Source: Mesobacillus boroniphilus (GTDB lineage Bacteria > Bacillota > Bacilli > Bacillales > Cytobacillaceae). From it: a stretch of 64,000 nucleotides of DNA. Position 1 is the first letter of the stretch, and each line of letters begins with the position of its first letter. The translations under genes were made by a program, and so were the position numbers. The notes beneath the pieces are model-generated. The model was not told the origin of the DNA and searched no databases. It saw only the letters and a list, made by a program, of their open reading frames with translations. The stretch lies in assembly GCF_018424685.1 (NCBI RefSeq), contig NZ_QTKX01000001.1, positions 2,232,001-2,296,000 of the forward strand, read 5' to 3'. This document shows positions 8,618 through 17,047 of the stretch, in pieces.

Positions 8618-9021
8618 GTGACCGTAATGAGAACAAAACCAAGTTTACGGGCACAAGTTGGTTCATCTTGTGACCGAGATTCGTTAGAAAGCCTGATTTC
8701 GGGCTCAAGTTGGTTCTTCTTGTGACCGAGATTTGAAAGAAAGTCTAATTTCGGAGACAAGTTGGCACTTCTTGTTACCGAGAATCGTTAGAAAGCCTGA
8801 TTTCGGGCTCAAGTTGGTTCCTCTTGTTACCGAGAATCGTTAGAAAGCCTGATTTCGGGCTCAAGTTGGTTCTTCTTGTTACCGAGATTCGTTAGAAAGC
8901 CTGATTTCGGGCACAGGTTAGTTCTTCTTGTTACCGAAAATCGTTAGAAAGCCTGATTTCGGGCACAAGTTGGTTCTTCTTGTGACCGAGATTCGTTAGA
9001 AAGCCTGATTTCGGGCACAAG
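8618..9021. repeat. 52-bp tandem repeat array 1 (nadB-nifS intergenic)
   Basis: Units begin at 8618, 8670, 8722, 8774, 8826, 8878, 8930 and 8982, exactly 52 bp apart. That gives about 7.8 copies; the first and third are the most diverged and the last is cut short. Each full unit holds a TCGGGCACAAG-type arm, a 9-nt loop (ttggttctt) and CTTGTGACCGA. These form an 11-bp hairpin with one mismatch, weakened by one more change in the units carrying ctcaag. About 21 bp separate successive hairpins. The array ends about 30 bp before the nifS start. Short open frames crossing it are considered spurious. Confidence 0.9.
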
Positions 9022-9052
9022 CAACCCATAATTGTTGAACAGGAGCGAACCT

Positions 9053-10192
9053 ATGAAATATTTCGATTACGCGGCAACATGTCCACTGGACCGGGACGCG
9101 GCAGATATTTTTATCCAGGCATCGACAAAGTACTTTGGGAATAGCCAGAGCCTTCATGAAGCAGGCAGTGCTTCTGCTAATCTTTTGGAGAGCTGCAGAC
9201 AAGAATTCTCCCGTTTGCTTGGTGTTGATAAAGCGGGGATTTATTTTACAAGTGGAGGCTCTGAAGCGAATTATCTTGGAATTATGGCACTCCTCTCTGC
9301 CAAAAGAAAAAACGGCAACCATATTATAACCGGGGCTGCTGAACATTCCTCCGTCTATAATCTGATGAAAAAGCTTGAAAGAGAGGGATGGGAGATCACA
9401 TTTCTCCCAATGGACCGAAATGGCAAAATTGAGTTTACAAGATTTATCGAAGCTGTCCGGCCGGAAACTGTGCTCGTTTCTATTCAGCACGGCAATCCTG
9501 AGGTCGGCACAATCCAGCCGATCATCAATATTGCTAATTATTGCCGCTCTAAAGATATACTGATTCACACTGATTGCGTGCAAACCTTCGGAAAAATACC
9601 AGTTGCGCCACTTGCTGGATGGGTAGATTCCCTTTCAACTTCTGGACATAAGTTTTACGGACCTAAAGGAACTGGAGTGGCTTATGTAAATCCCAAGCTT
9701 GCCTCTAAGCCTTACATTGAAGGAACTGTACATGAAAAAGGCTTCAGGCCTGGCACGGTAAATGTCCCGGGAGTCGCAGCGATGACCGCAGCAGCGCAAA
9801 AAGCTCATTCTCTCATGGAAACTGAAGCGCAGAGAATAAAAAAGCTAAGAACTGCTTTTATTGATTCCCTTTCAGATGTCAGGGAATCAATTGAAATTTT
9901 TGGTGCAGAGGGCGATGAACTGCTTCCAGGTATTGTCGGAATGGCGATAAAAGGTCTTGAGGGACAATATGTCTTGCTTGAATGCAACCGCAAAGGATTT
10001 GCGATTTCAACCGGTACAGCTTGTCATACCGGCATGCTGTCACCAGCGAAGACGATGTCTGCAATGGGAATCAACGGGAAGCAGGCAAAGGAATTTTTCA
10101 GAATTTCGTTCGGGAGGGAGACTAGTCAGGAAGATGTAGTCGACCTTGGGAAAATGCTTGCAGCAATCATCGCACAGGTCCCTGCCATTTAA
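9053..10192 (+). CDS. nifS: NifS-type cysteine desulfurase linked to NAD synthesis
   Basis: This PLP enzyme takes sulfur from cysteine, here probably to build the NadA iron-sulfur cluster. The 379-aa protein shows the N-terminal FDYAATCPLD, the PLP lysine in STSGHKFYGPKG, and an active-site cysteine in STGTACHTGM. The His of AAEHSSVYN should stack on the cofactor. The ATG at 9053 has AGGAGCG six bases upstream; the in-frame TTG at 9032 has none. In B. subtilis a gene of this type is also divergent from nadB and followed by the niaR repressor gene (yrxA), as here. A long leader containing repeat array 1 precedes it if the proposed promoter is used. Confidence 0.93.
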   Translation: MKYFDYAATCPLDRDAADIFIQASTKYFGNSQSLHEAGSASANLLESCRQEFSRLLGVDKAGIYFTSGGSEANYLGIMALLSAKRKNGNHIITGAAEHSSVYNLMKKLEREGWEITFLPMDRNGKIEFTRFIEAVRPETVLVSIQHGNPEVGTIQPIINIANYCRSKDILIHTDCVQTFGKIPVAPLAGWVDSLSTSGHKFYGPKGTGVAYVNPKLASKPYIEGTVHEKGFRPGTVNVPGVAAMTAAAQKAHSLMETEAQRIKKLRTAFIDSLSDVRESIEIFGAEGDELLPGIVGMAIKGLEGQYVLLECNRKGFAISTGTACHTGMLSPAKTMSAMGINGKQAKEFFRISFGRETSQEDVVDLGKMLAAIIAQVPAI

Positions 10193-10250
10193 CTTCAAGC
10201 TGATTTTATGGTAAAATTCTCGAATGAAGAGTCGAAGGAGAGATCGGATT

Positions 10251-10790
10251 ATGAAGGAACCTACGAAAATCCTCGGAGATGAACGCCGCGCCTATATCCT
10301 GAAACGTCTGCAGGAAAGCAGTGAGCCTATCACCGGAGGCGAGCTTGCGACAATTACAAATGTAAGCAGACAGGTCATTGTTGGTGATATCACCTTGCTT
10401 AAAGCTAAAAACGAACCAATCATCGCTACGAGCCAGGGATATCTTTATATGCATGCCTCCCGTCCTTCAGCGGCGGAAAGGACCATTGCCGTCTCACACG
10501 GCCCTGAAAGGACAGAAGAAGAACTCCTGCTTCTTGTCGATCAAGGTGTAACTGTTAAGGATGTAAGAATCGAGCATCCAGTGTATGGGGATTTAACAGC
10601 TTCCATCATGGTCTCAAACCGAAACGAAGTAAAACAGTTCATGGAAAAAATCAGAGCAACCAAAGCTTCCTATTTATCAGAGTTAACGGACGGAATCCAC
10701 TTGCACACAATTTCTGCTCCGACGGAAAAAGCGCTGGATGAAGCTGAAGAAACGCTGCGTAAAGAAAAATTACTTATTGATTTAGAATAG
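10251..10790 (+). CDS. niaR: NiaR (YrxA), niacin-responsive repressor of NAD synthesis genes
   Basis: The 179-aa protein has an N-terminal winged helix-turn-helix (residues 8-60, RRAYILKRLQESSEPITGGE). The C-terminal 3H domain has conserved histidines in VRIEHPVYGD and GIHLHTIS that bind a metal. The length is close to the 180 aa recalled for B. subtilis YrxA. NiaR binds nicotinic acid and represses the nad genes. The ATG at 10251 is preceded by AAGGAGAG; a start nine codons earlier is less likely. It follows nifS by 58 bp and probably shares its transcript, so it would regulate its own expression. Confidence 0.92.
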   Translation: MKEPTKILGDERRAYILKRLQESSEPITGGELATITNVSRQVIVGDITLLKAKNEPIIATSQGYLYMHASRPSAAERTIAVSHGPERTEEELLLLVDQGVTVKDVRIEHPVYGDLTASIMVSNRNEVKQFMEKIRATKASYLSELTDGIHLHTISAPTEKALDEAEETLRKEKLLIDLE

Positions 10791-10792
10791 GG

Positions 10793-10829
10793 ATATAAAA
10801 AAATCCATCAATTGATGGATTTTTTATAT
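10793..10829. terminator. Bidirectional terminator between niaR and pheA
   Basis: The palindrome ATATAAAAAAATCCATCAAT and its complement forms a long A/T-flanked hairpin around CCATCAATTGATGG. It ends the convergent niaR and pheA genes and overlaps the pheA stop. Confidence 0.85.
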
Positions 10830-11666
10830 CTTATGGCTCGAATAGCTTCCAATCAGTTTAACAGTGCAGCCTAATGCCTCTAGTTCAGCAATGGCTCCTG
10901 GAATTAATACATCATCCATTTTCAAATTAATATCGATAATGAAAAAGTATTTTCCTAGACCCGTTTTCATCGGGCGTGATTCAATTTTGGAAAGATTGAG
11001 CTTTCGCCATGAGAAAGCAGATAAGACTTGGTGCAGCGCTCCTGCGCGATCTGAAGGCAATGTAATCATCAAGCTTGTCTTGGACTCTTCAGTTGGAGCT
11101 ATGTAAATGTCATGTTTTTCCTTTGCCAGCACAGCAAATACGGTATGGTTATAGCTGTAATCATGGACATTTTTCTCAGCCGTGGCTAATCCGTACTCCT
11201 CTGCAGCAAGGTTATTCGCAATTGCGGCGATGTTCCGTTCAGGATGGTTTTGTACATATATAGCCGCTGCGGCTGTAGAAGACATATTTTCAAGGGGAAT
11301 TCCTTTGAATTCTTTATGCAAAAATTTATGGCACTGTGCAAGTGCGTGTGGATGGCTTAAAATTAATTCAGCTTCCCTCCACTTTTCAACATTGTCTCGA
11401 TGAACCAGCAAATGCTGCTTGATTGGCACCACCGCTTCACCAACAATCTGAAGGTCTGTTTCATGGACTAGATAATCAATGGTGACATTTACTGAACCCT
11501 CGATTGAGTTTTCCAGTGGAACGATTGCTGCATCAATTTCTCCTGCAGAAGCAGCATCCATACATTCTGGTATGCTCACAAATGGAATCCTCTTGGCCTC
11601 TTTAAACAATTGCCGGGCAGCATAATCCGTAAATGTTGCTTCCGGTCCGAGATATCCGATAATCAA
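10824..11666 (-). CDS. pheA: PheA, prephenate dehydratase
   Basis: PheA converts prephenate to phenylpyruvate in phenylalanine synthesis. The protein opens with IGYLGPEATFT and carries the dehydratase signature PLENSIEGSVNVTIDYL (two periplasmic-binding-like lobes, to about residue 180). The C-terminal ACT domain contains GALHQVLSAFSWR and the phenylalanine-binding ESRP motif, so feedback inhibition is expected. It is preceded by pheB and obg as in B. subtilis. I prefer the TTG at 11666 (280 aa), which lies six bases after GGGGGG. The ATG two codons earlier directly abuts that G-run. Confidence 0.94.
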   Translation of the reverse strand: MIIGYLGPEATFTDYAARQLFKEAKRIPFVSIPECMDAASAGEIDAAIVPLENSIEGSVNVTIDYLVHETDLQIVGEAVVPIKQHLLVHRDNVEKWREAELILSHPHALAQCHKFLHKEFKGIPLENMSSTAAAAIYVQNHPERNIAAIANNLAAEEYGLATAEKNVHDYSYNHTVFAVLAKEKHDIYIAPTEESKTSLMITLPSDRAGALHQVLSAFSWRKLNLSKIESRPMKTGLGKYFFIIDINLKMDDVLIPGAIAELEALGCTVKLIGSYSSHKI

Positions 11667-11696
11667 GTCCATCCCCCCTGCTACAATAAACTTTAT

Positions 11697-12149
11697 TTAA
11701 GCACCTGATCCCAGCACTTCAACTTTTTCTACGAATTCAAGTCTTTTCAACCTTGCCAGCAACTCATCCATTTCGACTCTCATTTCGGTGACATTCAAGC
11801 TTAGCGTTACATTCGCCCTGCTTTGCAGAGGAATCGTCTGATGGATAGTCAGAACATTGCAGCCAGTAGCTGCAACCGTGCTAAGCAGTTCAGAAAGCGT
11901 ACCAGACCGATCTTCAAGCTGGAAAAACAGCGTAATGATCCGTTCCTTCACAACTGTATGGAACGGAAAGACCGTATCACGGTATTTATAAAATGCACTC
12001 CGGCTCAAGTCTACCCTTTGAACTGCATCCCAGACTGATTCTGCCTTACCACGTTCGATCATCTCCTTTGCCTCGAGCGTTTTCTTCATTGCCTCAGGCA
12101 GGACATCTTCACGAACAAGGTAAAACTTCCTATCTTGATTTTGCTTCAT
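11697..12149 (-). CDS. pheB: PheB, ACT domain protein (YszB/PheB family)
   Basis: This is a 150-aa protein with a helical N-terminal half (residues 1-65, including a helix-turn-helix-like [16 protein letters not shown] stretch). A C-terminal ACT domain follows (about 75-145, [18 protein letters not shown]). The family sits beside pheA across Bacilli and was once called a chorismate mutase, but no catalytic residues of that enzyme are obvious. A role as an amino-acid-responsive regulator is more likely. The ATG at 12149 follows GGGGTGGTGGAG. It precedes pheA by 30 bp and follows obg after a terminator-like hairpin. Confidence 0.9.
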   Translation of the reverse strand: MKQNQDRKFYLVREDVLPEAMKKTLEAKEMIERGKAESVWDAVQRVDLSRSAFYKYRDTVFPFHTVVKERIITLFFQLEDRSGTLSELLSTVAATGCNVLTIHQTIPLQSRANVTLSLNVTEMRVEMDELLARLKRLEFVEKVEVLGSGA

Positions 12150-12221
12150 CTCCACCACCCCATCAGATTGCTAGCTTTTTTTATCATCTTGCTGCTGCGA
12201 CTTAAAAAGAAAAATATCTAT

Positions 12222-12264
12222 TTTTAAAGAGGAAAGCCGATTAACCTGTTTCTGGCTAATCGAC
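12222..12264 (-). terminator. Terminator-like hairpin after obg
   Basis: GTCGATTAGCC and GGTTAATCGGC pair over 11 bp (two G-U pairs) with a 7-nt loop. On the minus strand TTTCCTCTTT follows. It may partly separate pheBA from obg transcription. Confidence 0.6.
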
Positions 12265-12283
12265 CTTCTAAAATCATTTAAGC

Positions 12284-13576
12284 CTATTCCACAAATTCAA
12301 ATTCATACTCAAGCAGCTTGACGGTATCTCCGTCTTTCGCGCCTCTTTCGCGGAGAGCATCATCAATGCCCATACCGCGCATCTGGCGGGCGAACCTTTG
12401 GACAGATTCATCCCTTGAAAAATCAGTCATCTTGAATAGCCTTTCAATGCTGTCACCTGAAATGACAAACGTACCATCCGATTCACGGGTAATCTGGAAT
12501 TCCTGCTCAGCTTTTTCATGCTTGTACATGACACGAGTTTCATCTTTTTCTAATTCCACTTCATCAATGAGAGGGAACTCTGGAGTCTTTTCAATCAAGT
12601 CAGCTACTGCGAATAACAACTCACGCAGACCTTCTCTCGTTACAGCCGAAATTGGGAAAACAGGATGTTCATCTCCAATTTTCTCCTTGAATACCTTCAG
12701 GTTCTCTTCCGCATCCGGCATGTCCATTTTATTGGCCACGATTACTTGCGGTCTTTCCGTCAGCCTCAAGTTATATTCCTTCAATTCATTATTAATCGTT
12801 AAGTAATCCTCATAAGGATCACGGCCTTCCGTTGCAGCCATGTCAATTACGTGAATGATTACCCGAGTACGTTCGATATGGCGCAGGAACTGATGCCCAA
12901 GGCCCACTCCCGAATGGGCTCCTTCAATAAGTCCAGGCAAGTCTGCAAGTACGAAGCTTCTGCCGTCTTCTGTTTCAACCATACCAAGATTCGGAGCGAT
13001 AGTTGTGAAGTGATACTCCGCTATTTTCGGTCTAGCTGCTGAAACAACAGACAATAACGTCGATTTCCCGACGCTTGGGAAGCCCACTAATCCTACATCC
13101 GCAAGGAGCTTTAACTCCATGATGATTTCTCTTTCCTGTCCTGGTTCACCTTTTTCAGAAAGCTCTGGTGCTGGGTTGGCCGGTGTAGCAAAACGCGAGT
13201 TCCCACGGCCGCCGCGACCACCTTTTGCGATGACAGCCTGCTGCCCATGTTCAACCAAGTCAGCAATGACCGCGCCAGTTTCAGCATCGGACACGATTGT
13301 CCCTGGAGGAACCTTTACGATCATATCCTTTGAATTTTTACCATGCTGGTTTTTAGACATTCCGTGCTCGCCGCGCGGTGCCTTGAAATGGCGCTGGTAC
13401 CTGAAATCCATCAGCGTCCGCAGTCCCTCTTCTACCTGGAAGACTACATTTGCACCATTACCGCCGTCTCCGCCAGCTGGGCCGCCCTTCGGAACATACT
13501 TTTCACGTCGGAACGCGACCATTCCATCGCCGCCGTCCCCGCCTTTAACATAAATCTTAACCTGATCGACAAACAT
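12284..13576 (-). CDS. obg: Obg/CgtA GTPase
   Basis: The 430-aa GTPase has the glycine-rich Obg domain (residues 1-158, [20 protein letters not shown]). The G domain shows P-loop [11 protein letters not shown], switch region [10 protein letters not shown]3 [16 protein letters not shown] and G4 NKMD. A C-terminal OCT domain completes it. Obg acts in 50S ribosome assembly and, in B. subtilis, is needed for the Spo0 phosphorelay and sigma-B activation. It is encoded directly downstream of spo0B, as in B. subtilis. The ATG is preceded by AGGTGG. Confidence 0.96.
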   Translation of the reverse strand: MFVDQVKIYVKGGDGGDGMVAFRREKYVPKGGPAGGDGGNGANVVFQVEEGLRTLMDFRYQRHFKAPRGEHGMSKNQHGKNSKDMIVKVPPGTIVSDAETGAVIADLVEHGQQAVIAKGGRGGRGNSRFATPANPAPELSEKGEPGQEREIIMELKLLADVGLVGFPSVGKSTLLSVVSAARPKIAEYHFTTIAPNLGMVETEDGRSFVLADLPGLIEGAHSGVGLGHQFLRHIERTRVIIHVIDMAATEGRDPYEDYLTINNELKEYNLRLTERPQVIVANKMDMPDAEENLKVFKEKIGDEHPVFPISAVTREGLRELLFAVADLIEKTPEFPLIDEVELEKDETRVMYKHEKAEQEFQITRESDGTFVISGDSIERLFKMTDFSRDESVQRFARQMRGMGIDDALRERGAKDGDTVKLLEYEFEFVE

Positions 13577-13624
13577 TATGTCATTACCACCTGTCTGAAA
13601 TTTGTTATCGCTTATTATGTTTCC

Positions 13625-14164
13625 CTAGAGTGATTCCATAAAAACTTCTATCGTCAATTCCCCATCGACCACGCCATCCGATATAACTTTCATATGTTCA
13701 CCCGGTTGCTGGTCAAGGAACGTTTTTAAGCGATTTTTATCATTTATTATTCCGCTAAAATCAAAAAAGAACCGAATTCCTTTCTCCTGTGGTTCAATTG
13801 TGACGGAGAGATGATTTTCCTGATATTGTTCAATCGATGAATTAAATGTATCAAAAAGCTGCTCTGTCCAGCCAGTCAACAGCTGGTCATCTAATCTGTG
13901 GAAGTTCTGGGAGTCCATTACTTCATATTCCAATTGGAAATGATGATTCTCCCAATTGCAGGTTAACAATTTAGAGGCAAACTGAGGTAGATGTAAATTA
14001 GATAGTTTTGCATCCTGCCTGGCTTCCATGATAATTTCTTCAATGATCTCTTTAGCCCGGTCCACTTTATTCAGCGATAAATTCCCTTTAATTAGTTGAA
14101 GCTTATTCATCCAATCATGTCGTGCATGGCGCAAAACCTCGATTGTATCCCACTCTTTTTTCAT
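13625..14164 (-). CDS. spo0B: Spo0B, sporulation initiation phosphotransferase
   Basis: Spo0B passes phosphate from Spo0F to Spo0A in the sporulation phosphorelay. The 179-aa protein has the four-helix-bundle motif RHARHDWMNKLQLIKGNL, in which His16 corresponds to the phosphorylated His30 of B. subtilis. The C-terminal half is a degenerate histidine-kinase-like ATPase fold without the N, G1 or G2 boxes, as expected. The ATG at 14164 is chosen because TAGGAG lies seven bases upstream. The gene lies between rpmA and obg, the B. subtilis order, and sequence divergence is high, as is usual for Spo0B. Confidence 0.93.
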   Translation of the reverse strand: MKKEWDTIEVLRHARHDWMNKLQLIKGNLSLNKVDRAKEIIEEIIMEARQDAKLSNLHLPQFASKLLTCNWENHHFQLEYEVMDSQNFHRLDDQLLTGWTEQLFDTFNSSIEQYQENHLSVTIEPQEKGIRFFFDFSGIINDKNRLKTFLDQQPGEHMKVISDGVVDGELTIEVFMESL

Positions 14165-14342
14165 ACACATACTCCTACTCATAAGACTGCTTGGTGTAAG
14201 TATAACAAAAAAGCCATTCTGCGTAAGCTAATTATGTATTTATATTAGTTGGATCCCTGTAGATTTTATTTACCCTAATCCTTCTCATAGCCAATTTTAA
14301 GTCTATAGATAGACGGTTAGCAGTCAAAAAGCTTCATAATAC

Positions 14343-14370
14343 AAGAAAACCCTAACCGCAGTGGTTAGGG
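14343..14370 (-). terminator. Rho-independent terminator of the rplU-prp-rpmA operon
   Basis: A perfect CCCTAACC/GGTTAGGG stem with a 5-nt loop is followed on the minus strand by TTTTCTTG, 13 bp after the rpmA stop. Confidence 0.85.
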
Positions 14371-14382
14371 CTTCTCTTTGGC

Positions 14383-14673
14383 TTACGCTTCTTGAGCTGC
14401 AGGATAAACACTTACTTGCTTGCGGTCACGGCCAAGACGTTCGAATTTAACGACGCCGTCAACCTTAGCGAATAGAGTGTCATCTCCACCTTTACCCACG
14501 TTTACACCTGGGTAGATTTTAGTTCCGCGCTGACGGTAAAGGATAGAACCACCAGATACGAATTGACCATCTGCACGCTTAGCGCCAAGACGCTTAGAGA
14601 TTGAGTCACGTCCGTTCTTAGTTGAACCTACACCCTTCTTAGAAGCGAAGAATTGAAGATCTAATCTTAACAT
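14383..14673 (-). CDS. rpmA: Ribosomal protein L27
   Basis: L27 sits near the peptidyl transferase centre of the 50S subunit. The 96-aa precursor begins [14 protein letters not shown]. Residues 1-9 match the Firmicute-specific leader that ends in FF and is cut before ASKKG, exposing the mature tail that reaches the tRNA 3' ends. The protease, Prp, is encoded immediately upstream. The conserved [10 protein letters not shown] and [11 protein letters not shown] follow. The start has GGAGGTGG upstream. Confidence 0.97.
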   Translation of the reverse strand: MLRLDLQFFASKKGVGSTKNGRDSISKRLGAKRADGQFVSGGSILYRQRGTKIYPGVNVGKGGDDTLFAKVDGVVKFERLGRDRKQVSVYPAAQEA

Positions 14674-14686
14674 TTTGTTCCACCTC

Positions 14687-15019
14687 CTACTGTTTGAAGG
14701 TTAATTTTATATGCTTTCCGTACTCTTTTTCCATCGATTGCAATGTAATGACCATACTTTCTAAGAGCAATTGGATTTTCGACTGTGTATCCTCAGACAA
14801 ATTGTCCGGGATGTCACAGCGGAGAAAACCATCTGCGCCTTGTTCAATGTCCGGGGTGACACCTGTCAAACCAATGATGGAATTGACTGTCCCAATGGAG
14901 ATGGTGGAAACACCTGCACAGACAATGTCACTGCCATGGGCAGCGAATCCAGCGTGGCCGCTAATCGTAAACGATTGGATGCTTCCGGATTTTGTACGAT
15001 TAATCGTAGCACGAATCAT
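14687..15019 (-). CDS. prp: Prp (YsxB), cysteine protease that processes L27
   Basis: A 110-aa ribosomal-processing cysteine protease. The catalytic pair is visible as His22 in ISGHAGFA and Cys34 in DIVCAGVS. It removes the nine-residue leader of L27, which is essential in Firmicutes that keep this leader. The gene lies between rplU and rpmA, 13 bp before rpmA, so enzyme and substrate are made from one transcript. The ATG is preceded by AAGGCGG. Confidence 0.95.
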   Translation of the reverse strand: MIRATINRTKSGSIQSFTISGHAGFAAHGSDIVCAGVSTISIGTVNSIIGLTGVTPDIEQGADGFLRCDIPDNLSEDTQSKIQLLLESMVITLQSMEKEYGKHIKLTFKQ

Positions 15020-15034
15020 GGTAATCCGCCTTAA

Positions 15035-15343
15035 TTAAGCGTTGATCTTGTCGATAACAACTTTAGTGTAAGGCTGACGATGACCTTGCTTCTTACGATT
15101 GTTCTTTTTCGCTTTGTACTTGAAAACGATGATTTTCTTTTGACGGCCATTCTTTTCAACTTTAGCTGTAACAGTTGCGCCTTCAACTACTGGGCTACCA
15201 ACTTTAACGTTATCGCCACCTACAAAAAGAACCTTGTCAAAAGTTACAGTTTCGCCTTCAGCAGCGTTTAGCTTTTCAATGTAGATTGCTTGTCCTTCTT
15301 CTACCTTTACTTGCTTGCCGCCAGTTTCGATAATTGCGTACAT
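15035..15343 (-). CDS. rplU: Ribosomal protein L21
   Basis: A 102-aa L21 beginning [18 protein letters not shown], with the conserved C-terminal [15 protein letters not shown] that contacts 23S rRNA. The ATG at 15343 has AGGAGG nine bases upstream; the 12-codon upstream extension lies in the leader RNA and is rejected. The gene starts the rplU-prp-rpmA operon and is preceded by a structured L21 leader and a sigma-A promoter, which suggests feedback control. Confidence 0.97.
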   Translation of the reverse strand: MYAIIETGGKQVKVEEGQAIYIEKLNAAEGETVTFDKVLFVGGDNVKVGSPVVEGATVTAKVEKNGRQKKIIVFKYKAKKNNRKKQGHRQPYTKVVIDKINA

Positions 15344-15454
15344 TCCATTGCACCTCCTCATTAGACTCAGACTCGCCATCAGCAGGCGTTTGCAAAAAGC
15401 AAATCTTAAATACCTGATGCGTGCGGTTGTAGCACGGGTGCTACAAACAATAAC
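15344..15454 (-). ncRNA. L21 leader (rplU 5' UTR cis-regulatory RNA)
   Basis: The roughly 110-nt leader contains the hairpin TTGTAGCACCCGTGCTACAA near its 5' end. A second paired region follows (TTTGCTTTTTGCAAA and GCCTGCTGATGGC near 15370-15405). Position and form fit the L21 leader family known upstream of rplU in Bacilli, thought to bind L21. The 3' boundary is set at the rplU start. Confidence 0.65.
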
Positions 15455-15460
15455 ATTAAA

Positions 15461-15490
15461 ATACTATCATATGCCGAGCAAAAGTGTCAA
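15461..15490 (-). promoter_or_regulatory. Sigma-A promoter of the rplU operon
   Basis: On the minus strand a perfect TTGACA is followed after 18 bp by TAGTAT. Transcription should start near 15454, giving the L21 leader. Confidence 0.75.
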
Positions 15491-15527
15491 CATATAAATC
15501 GATGTTCTTTTAATGGCCAGCTTTGGT

Positions 15528-16982
15528 TCAACCGTGTTCTGTCGAAGCACCAACCTTAAGGATCTCATAAAAAGGTTTCGCCGCGTCTGACACTGAGAAT
15601 TTTATCTTAAAGCCCAGTGCTTTTTCAAGCCTCAATTTATGGATATCGGCCTCGCCTGAAAAATGGTTTATGACCGCCTTGGTCGCAGCTACGTGAATTT
15701 CTTCGTAATCGGAGTTTTTGTACTCCCACAGTGCCCGCTCGAGTCTGTATGCAACGGTTTCCGTGCTCAGCACCTGTCCTGTACCTCCGCAAGTCCAGCA
15801 GTTTTCAGTCAGAGTCTCGGCCATCGATTGCTTCGTCTTCTTTCTTGTCAATTGGAGGATTCCCAGCTCGGTAAAGCCGACAATCCGTGTTCGGCGCTCA
15901 TCCTGAAGCAGTTCTTTTTGAATGAGTTTCAATACGTTTTCCCGATCCGTATTACTCTTCATATCAATAAAATCGATCAGAATGATGCCCGCAAGATCCC
16001 TGAGCCTGATTTGCCTTGCAGCTTCAACCGCCGCATTCAAATTTGTTTTCATGATCGTGTCACGCAAATCCGTTTTGCCGGAAAACTTGCCTGTGTTCAC
16101 ATCGATCATCGTAAGTGCCTCTGCCTGGTCAATGACCATGTAGGCTCCTTTTTCCAGCCATACCAACCTTTTAAGCAGCCGTTCGATTTCCTGTTCAATT
16201 TTATAAAAAGAAAAGATATGATCTTTCCCACTATAAAACTTAATCTCTTTACCCTCTGTGATATGGTGCTGAATTCTTTTCTTAAACTCGAGACAATCCG
16301 TAACCACTTCTCCATTTTCAAAAGAAAGAAGTGCTGCAACAGCCTGCTCAAAAAAGTAATCGCGACTGTGAACGAGTCCTGGCTTCTTCATTGCTGACAT
16401 GGACTTTGTCATTTGAGCATATTGAACCCGCTGCTGCTCTAGCTCACGCATGATTGCTTCTTCAGTCTGTTTCAGGCTTTCGGTCCTGAAAATAAGACCT
16501 TCCTCAGGCATTTTGACATGACTGGCGAATTCTCTCCACTTATTCCTGGTGTCTGTCGAGTCTGCCTTTTTAGAAACAGCAATGTATTTACCCTGAGGCA
16601 TATATACAAGGTTCTCTCCCTGTAATTCAATGATTCCTGTCAGCCTTGCCCCTTTTGTCCCGGCCGCGTCTTTTTCAACCTGAACAAGCAGCTTTTCACC
16701 TTGATGCACATACGAAGAAATCATCCGATTCGCTTTATTCTCATCTTCTGACAGTACATAGGATGCTAGTTTATCTTTTTGAAGAAAACCACTCATTTCT
16801 TCGCCAAAATTGACGAATGCTGCGTTCATCCCTGGTATCACTTTTTCTACGATACCAAAATAAATATTCCCGACCAGAGATTGCTGGTCAGGCTGTTCGA
16901 TATATATTTTTTCGACTTCACCATTCTTGACCAATGCGAAGCGCTTTTCTCTAGAATTTGCATTAATGATTAGCTTGTTCAT
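15528..16982 (-). CDS. rng: RNase E/G family ribonuclease
   Basis: A 484-aa Rne/Rng-type endoribonuclease. It shows an N-terminal S1 RNA-binding domain (about 35-120, GIVEKVIPGMNAAFVNFGE). The DNase I-like catalytic core includes MIDVNTGKF and IILIDFIDM with the metal-binding Asp residues. The Zn-link Cys pair is in NCWTCGGTG. Length matches RNase G rather than full RNase E. B. subtilis lacks this enzyme and uses RNase Y, but many other Bacillaceae keep it here beside rplU. It should act in RNA turnover and rRNA processing. A strong terminator before it means it needs read-through or its own promoter. AGGGAGA precedes the ATG. Confidence 0.93.
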   Translation of the reverse strand: MNKLIINANSREKRFALVKNGEVEKIYIEQPDQQSLVGNIYFGIVEKVIPGMNAAFVNFGEEMSGFLQKDKLASYVLSEDENKANRMISSYVHQGEKLLVQVEKDAAGTKGARLTGIIELQGENLVYMPQGKYIAVSKKADSTDTRNKWREFASHVKMPEEGLIFRTESLKQTEEAIMRELEQQRVQYAQMTKSMSAMKKPGLVHSRDYFFEQAVAALLSFENGEVVTDCLEFKKRIQHHITEGKEIKFYSGKDHIFSFYKIEQEIERLLKRLVWLEKGAYMVIDQAEALTMIDVNTGKFSGKTDLRDTIMKTNLNAAVEAARQIRLRDLAGIILIDFIDMKSNTDRENVLKLIQKELLQDERRTRIVGFTELGILQLTRKKTKQSMAETLTENCWTCGGTGQVLSTETVAYRLERALWEYKNSDYEEIHVAATKAVINHFSGEADIHKLRLEKALGFKIKFSVSDAAKPFYEILKVGASTEHG

Positions 16983-16999
16983 TGTTTCTCCCTATCCGC

Positions 17000-17034
17000 A
17001 AAAAAATGCAGCGCAAAAGCTGTCTGCGCTGCAT
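17000..17034 (-). terminator. Rho-independent terminator of spoIVFAB
   Basis: A perfect 10-bp stem ATGCAGCGCA/TGCGCTGCAT with a 9-nt loop is followed on the minus strand by a T-run and GCGG, between spoIVFB and rng. Confidence 0.85.
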
Positions 17035-17047
17035 TTATTATCCTATT

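Noticed and set aside
8530..8760. 76-codon open frame on the minus strand
   Set aside because: It reads through the 52-bp array and the nad control region; the apparent protein repeats only reflect the DNA repeats.
15663..16397. 244-codon open frame on the plus strand
   Set aside because: It is antisense to the well-supported RNase E/G gene and shows no recognisable protein features.
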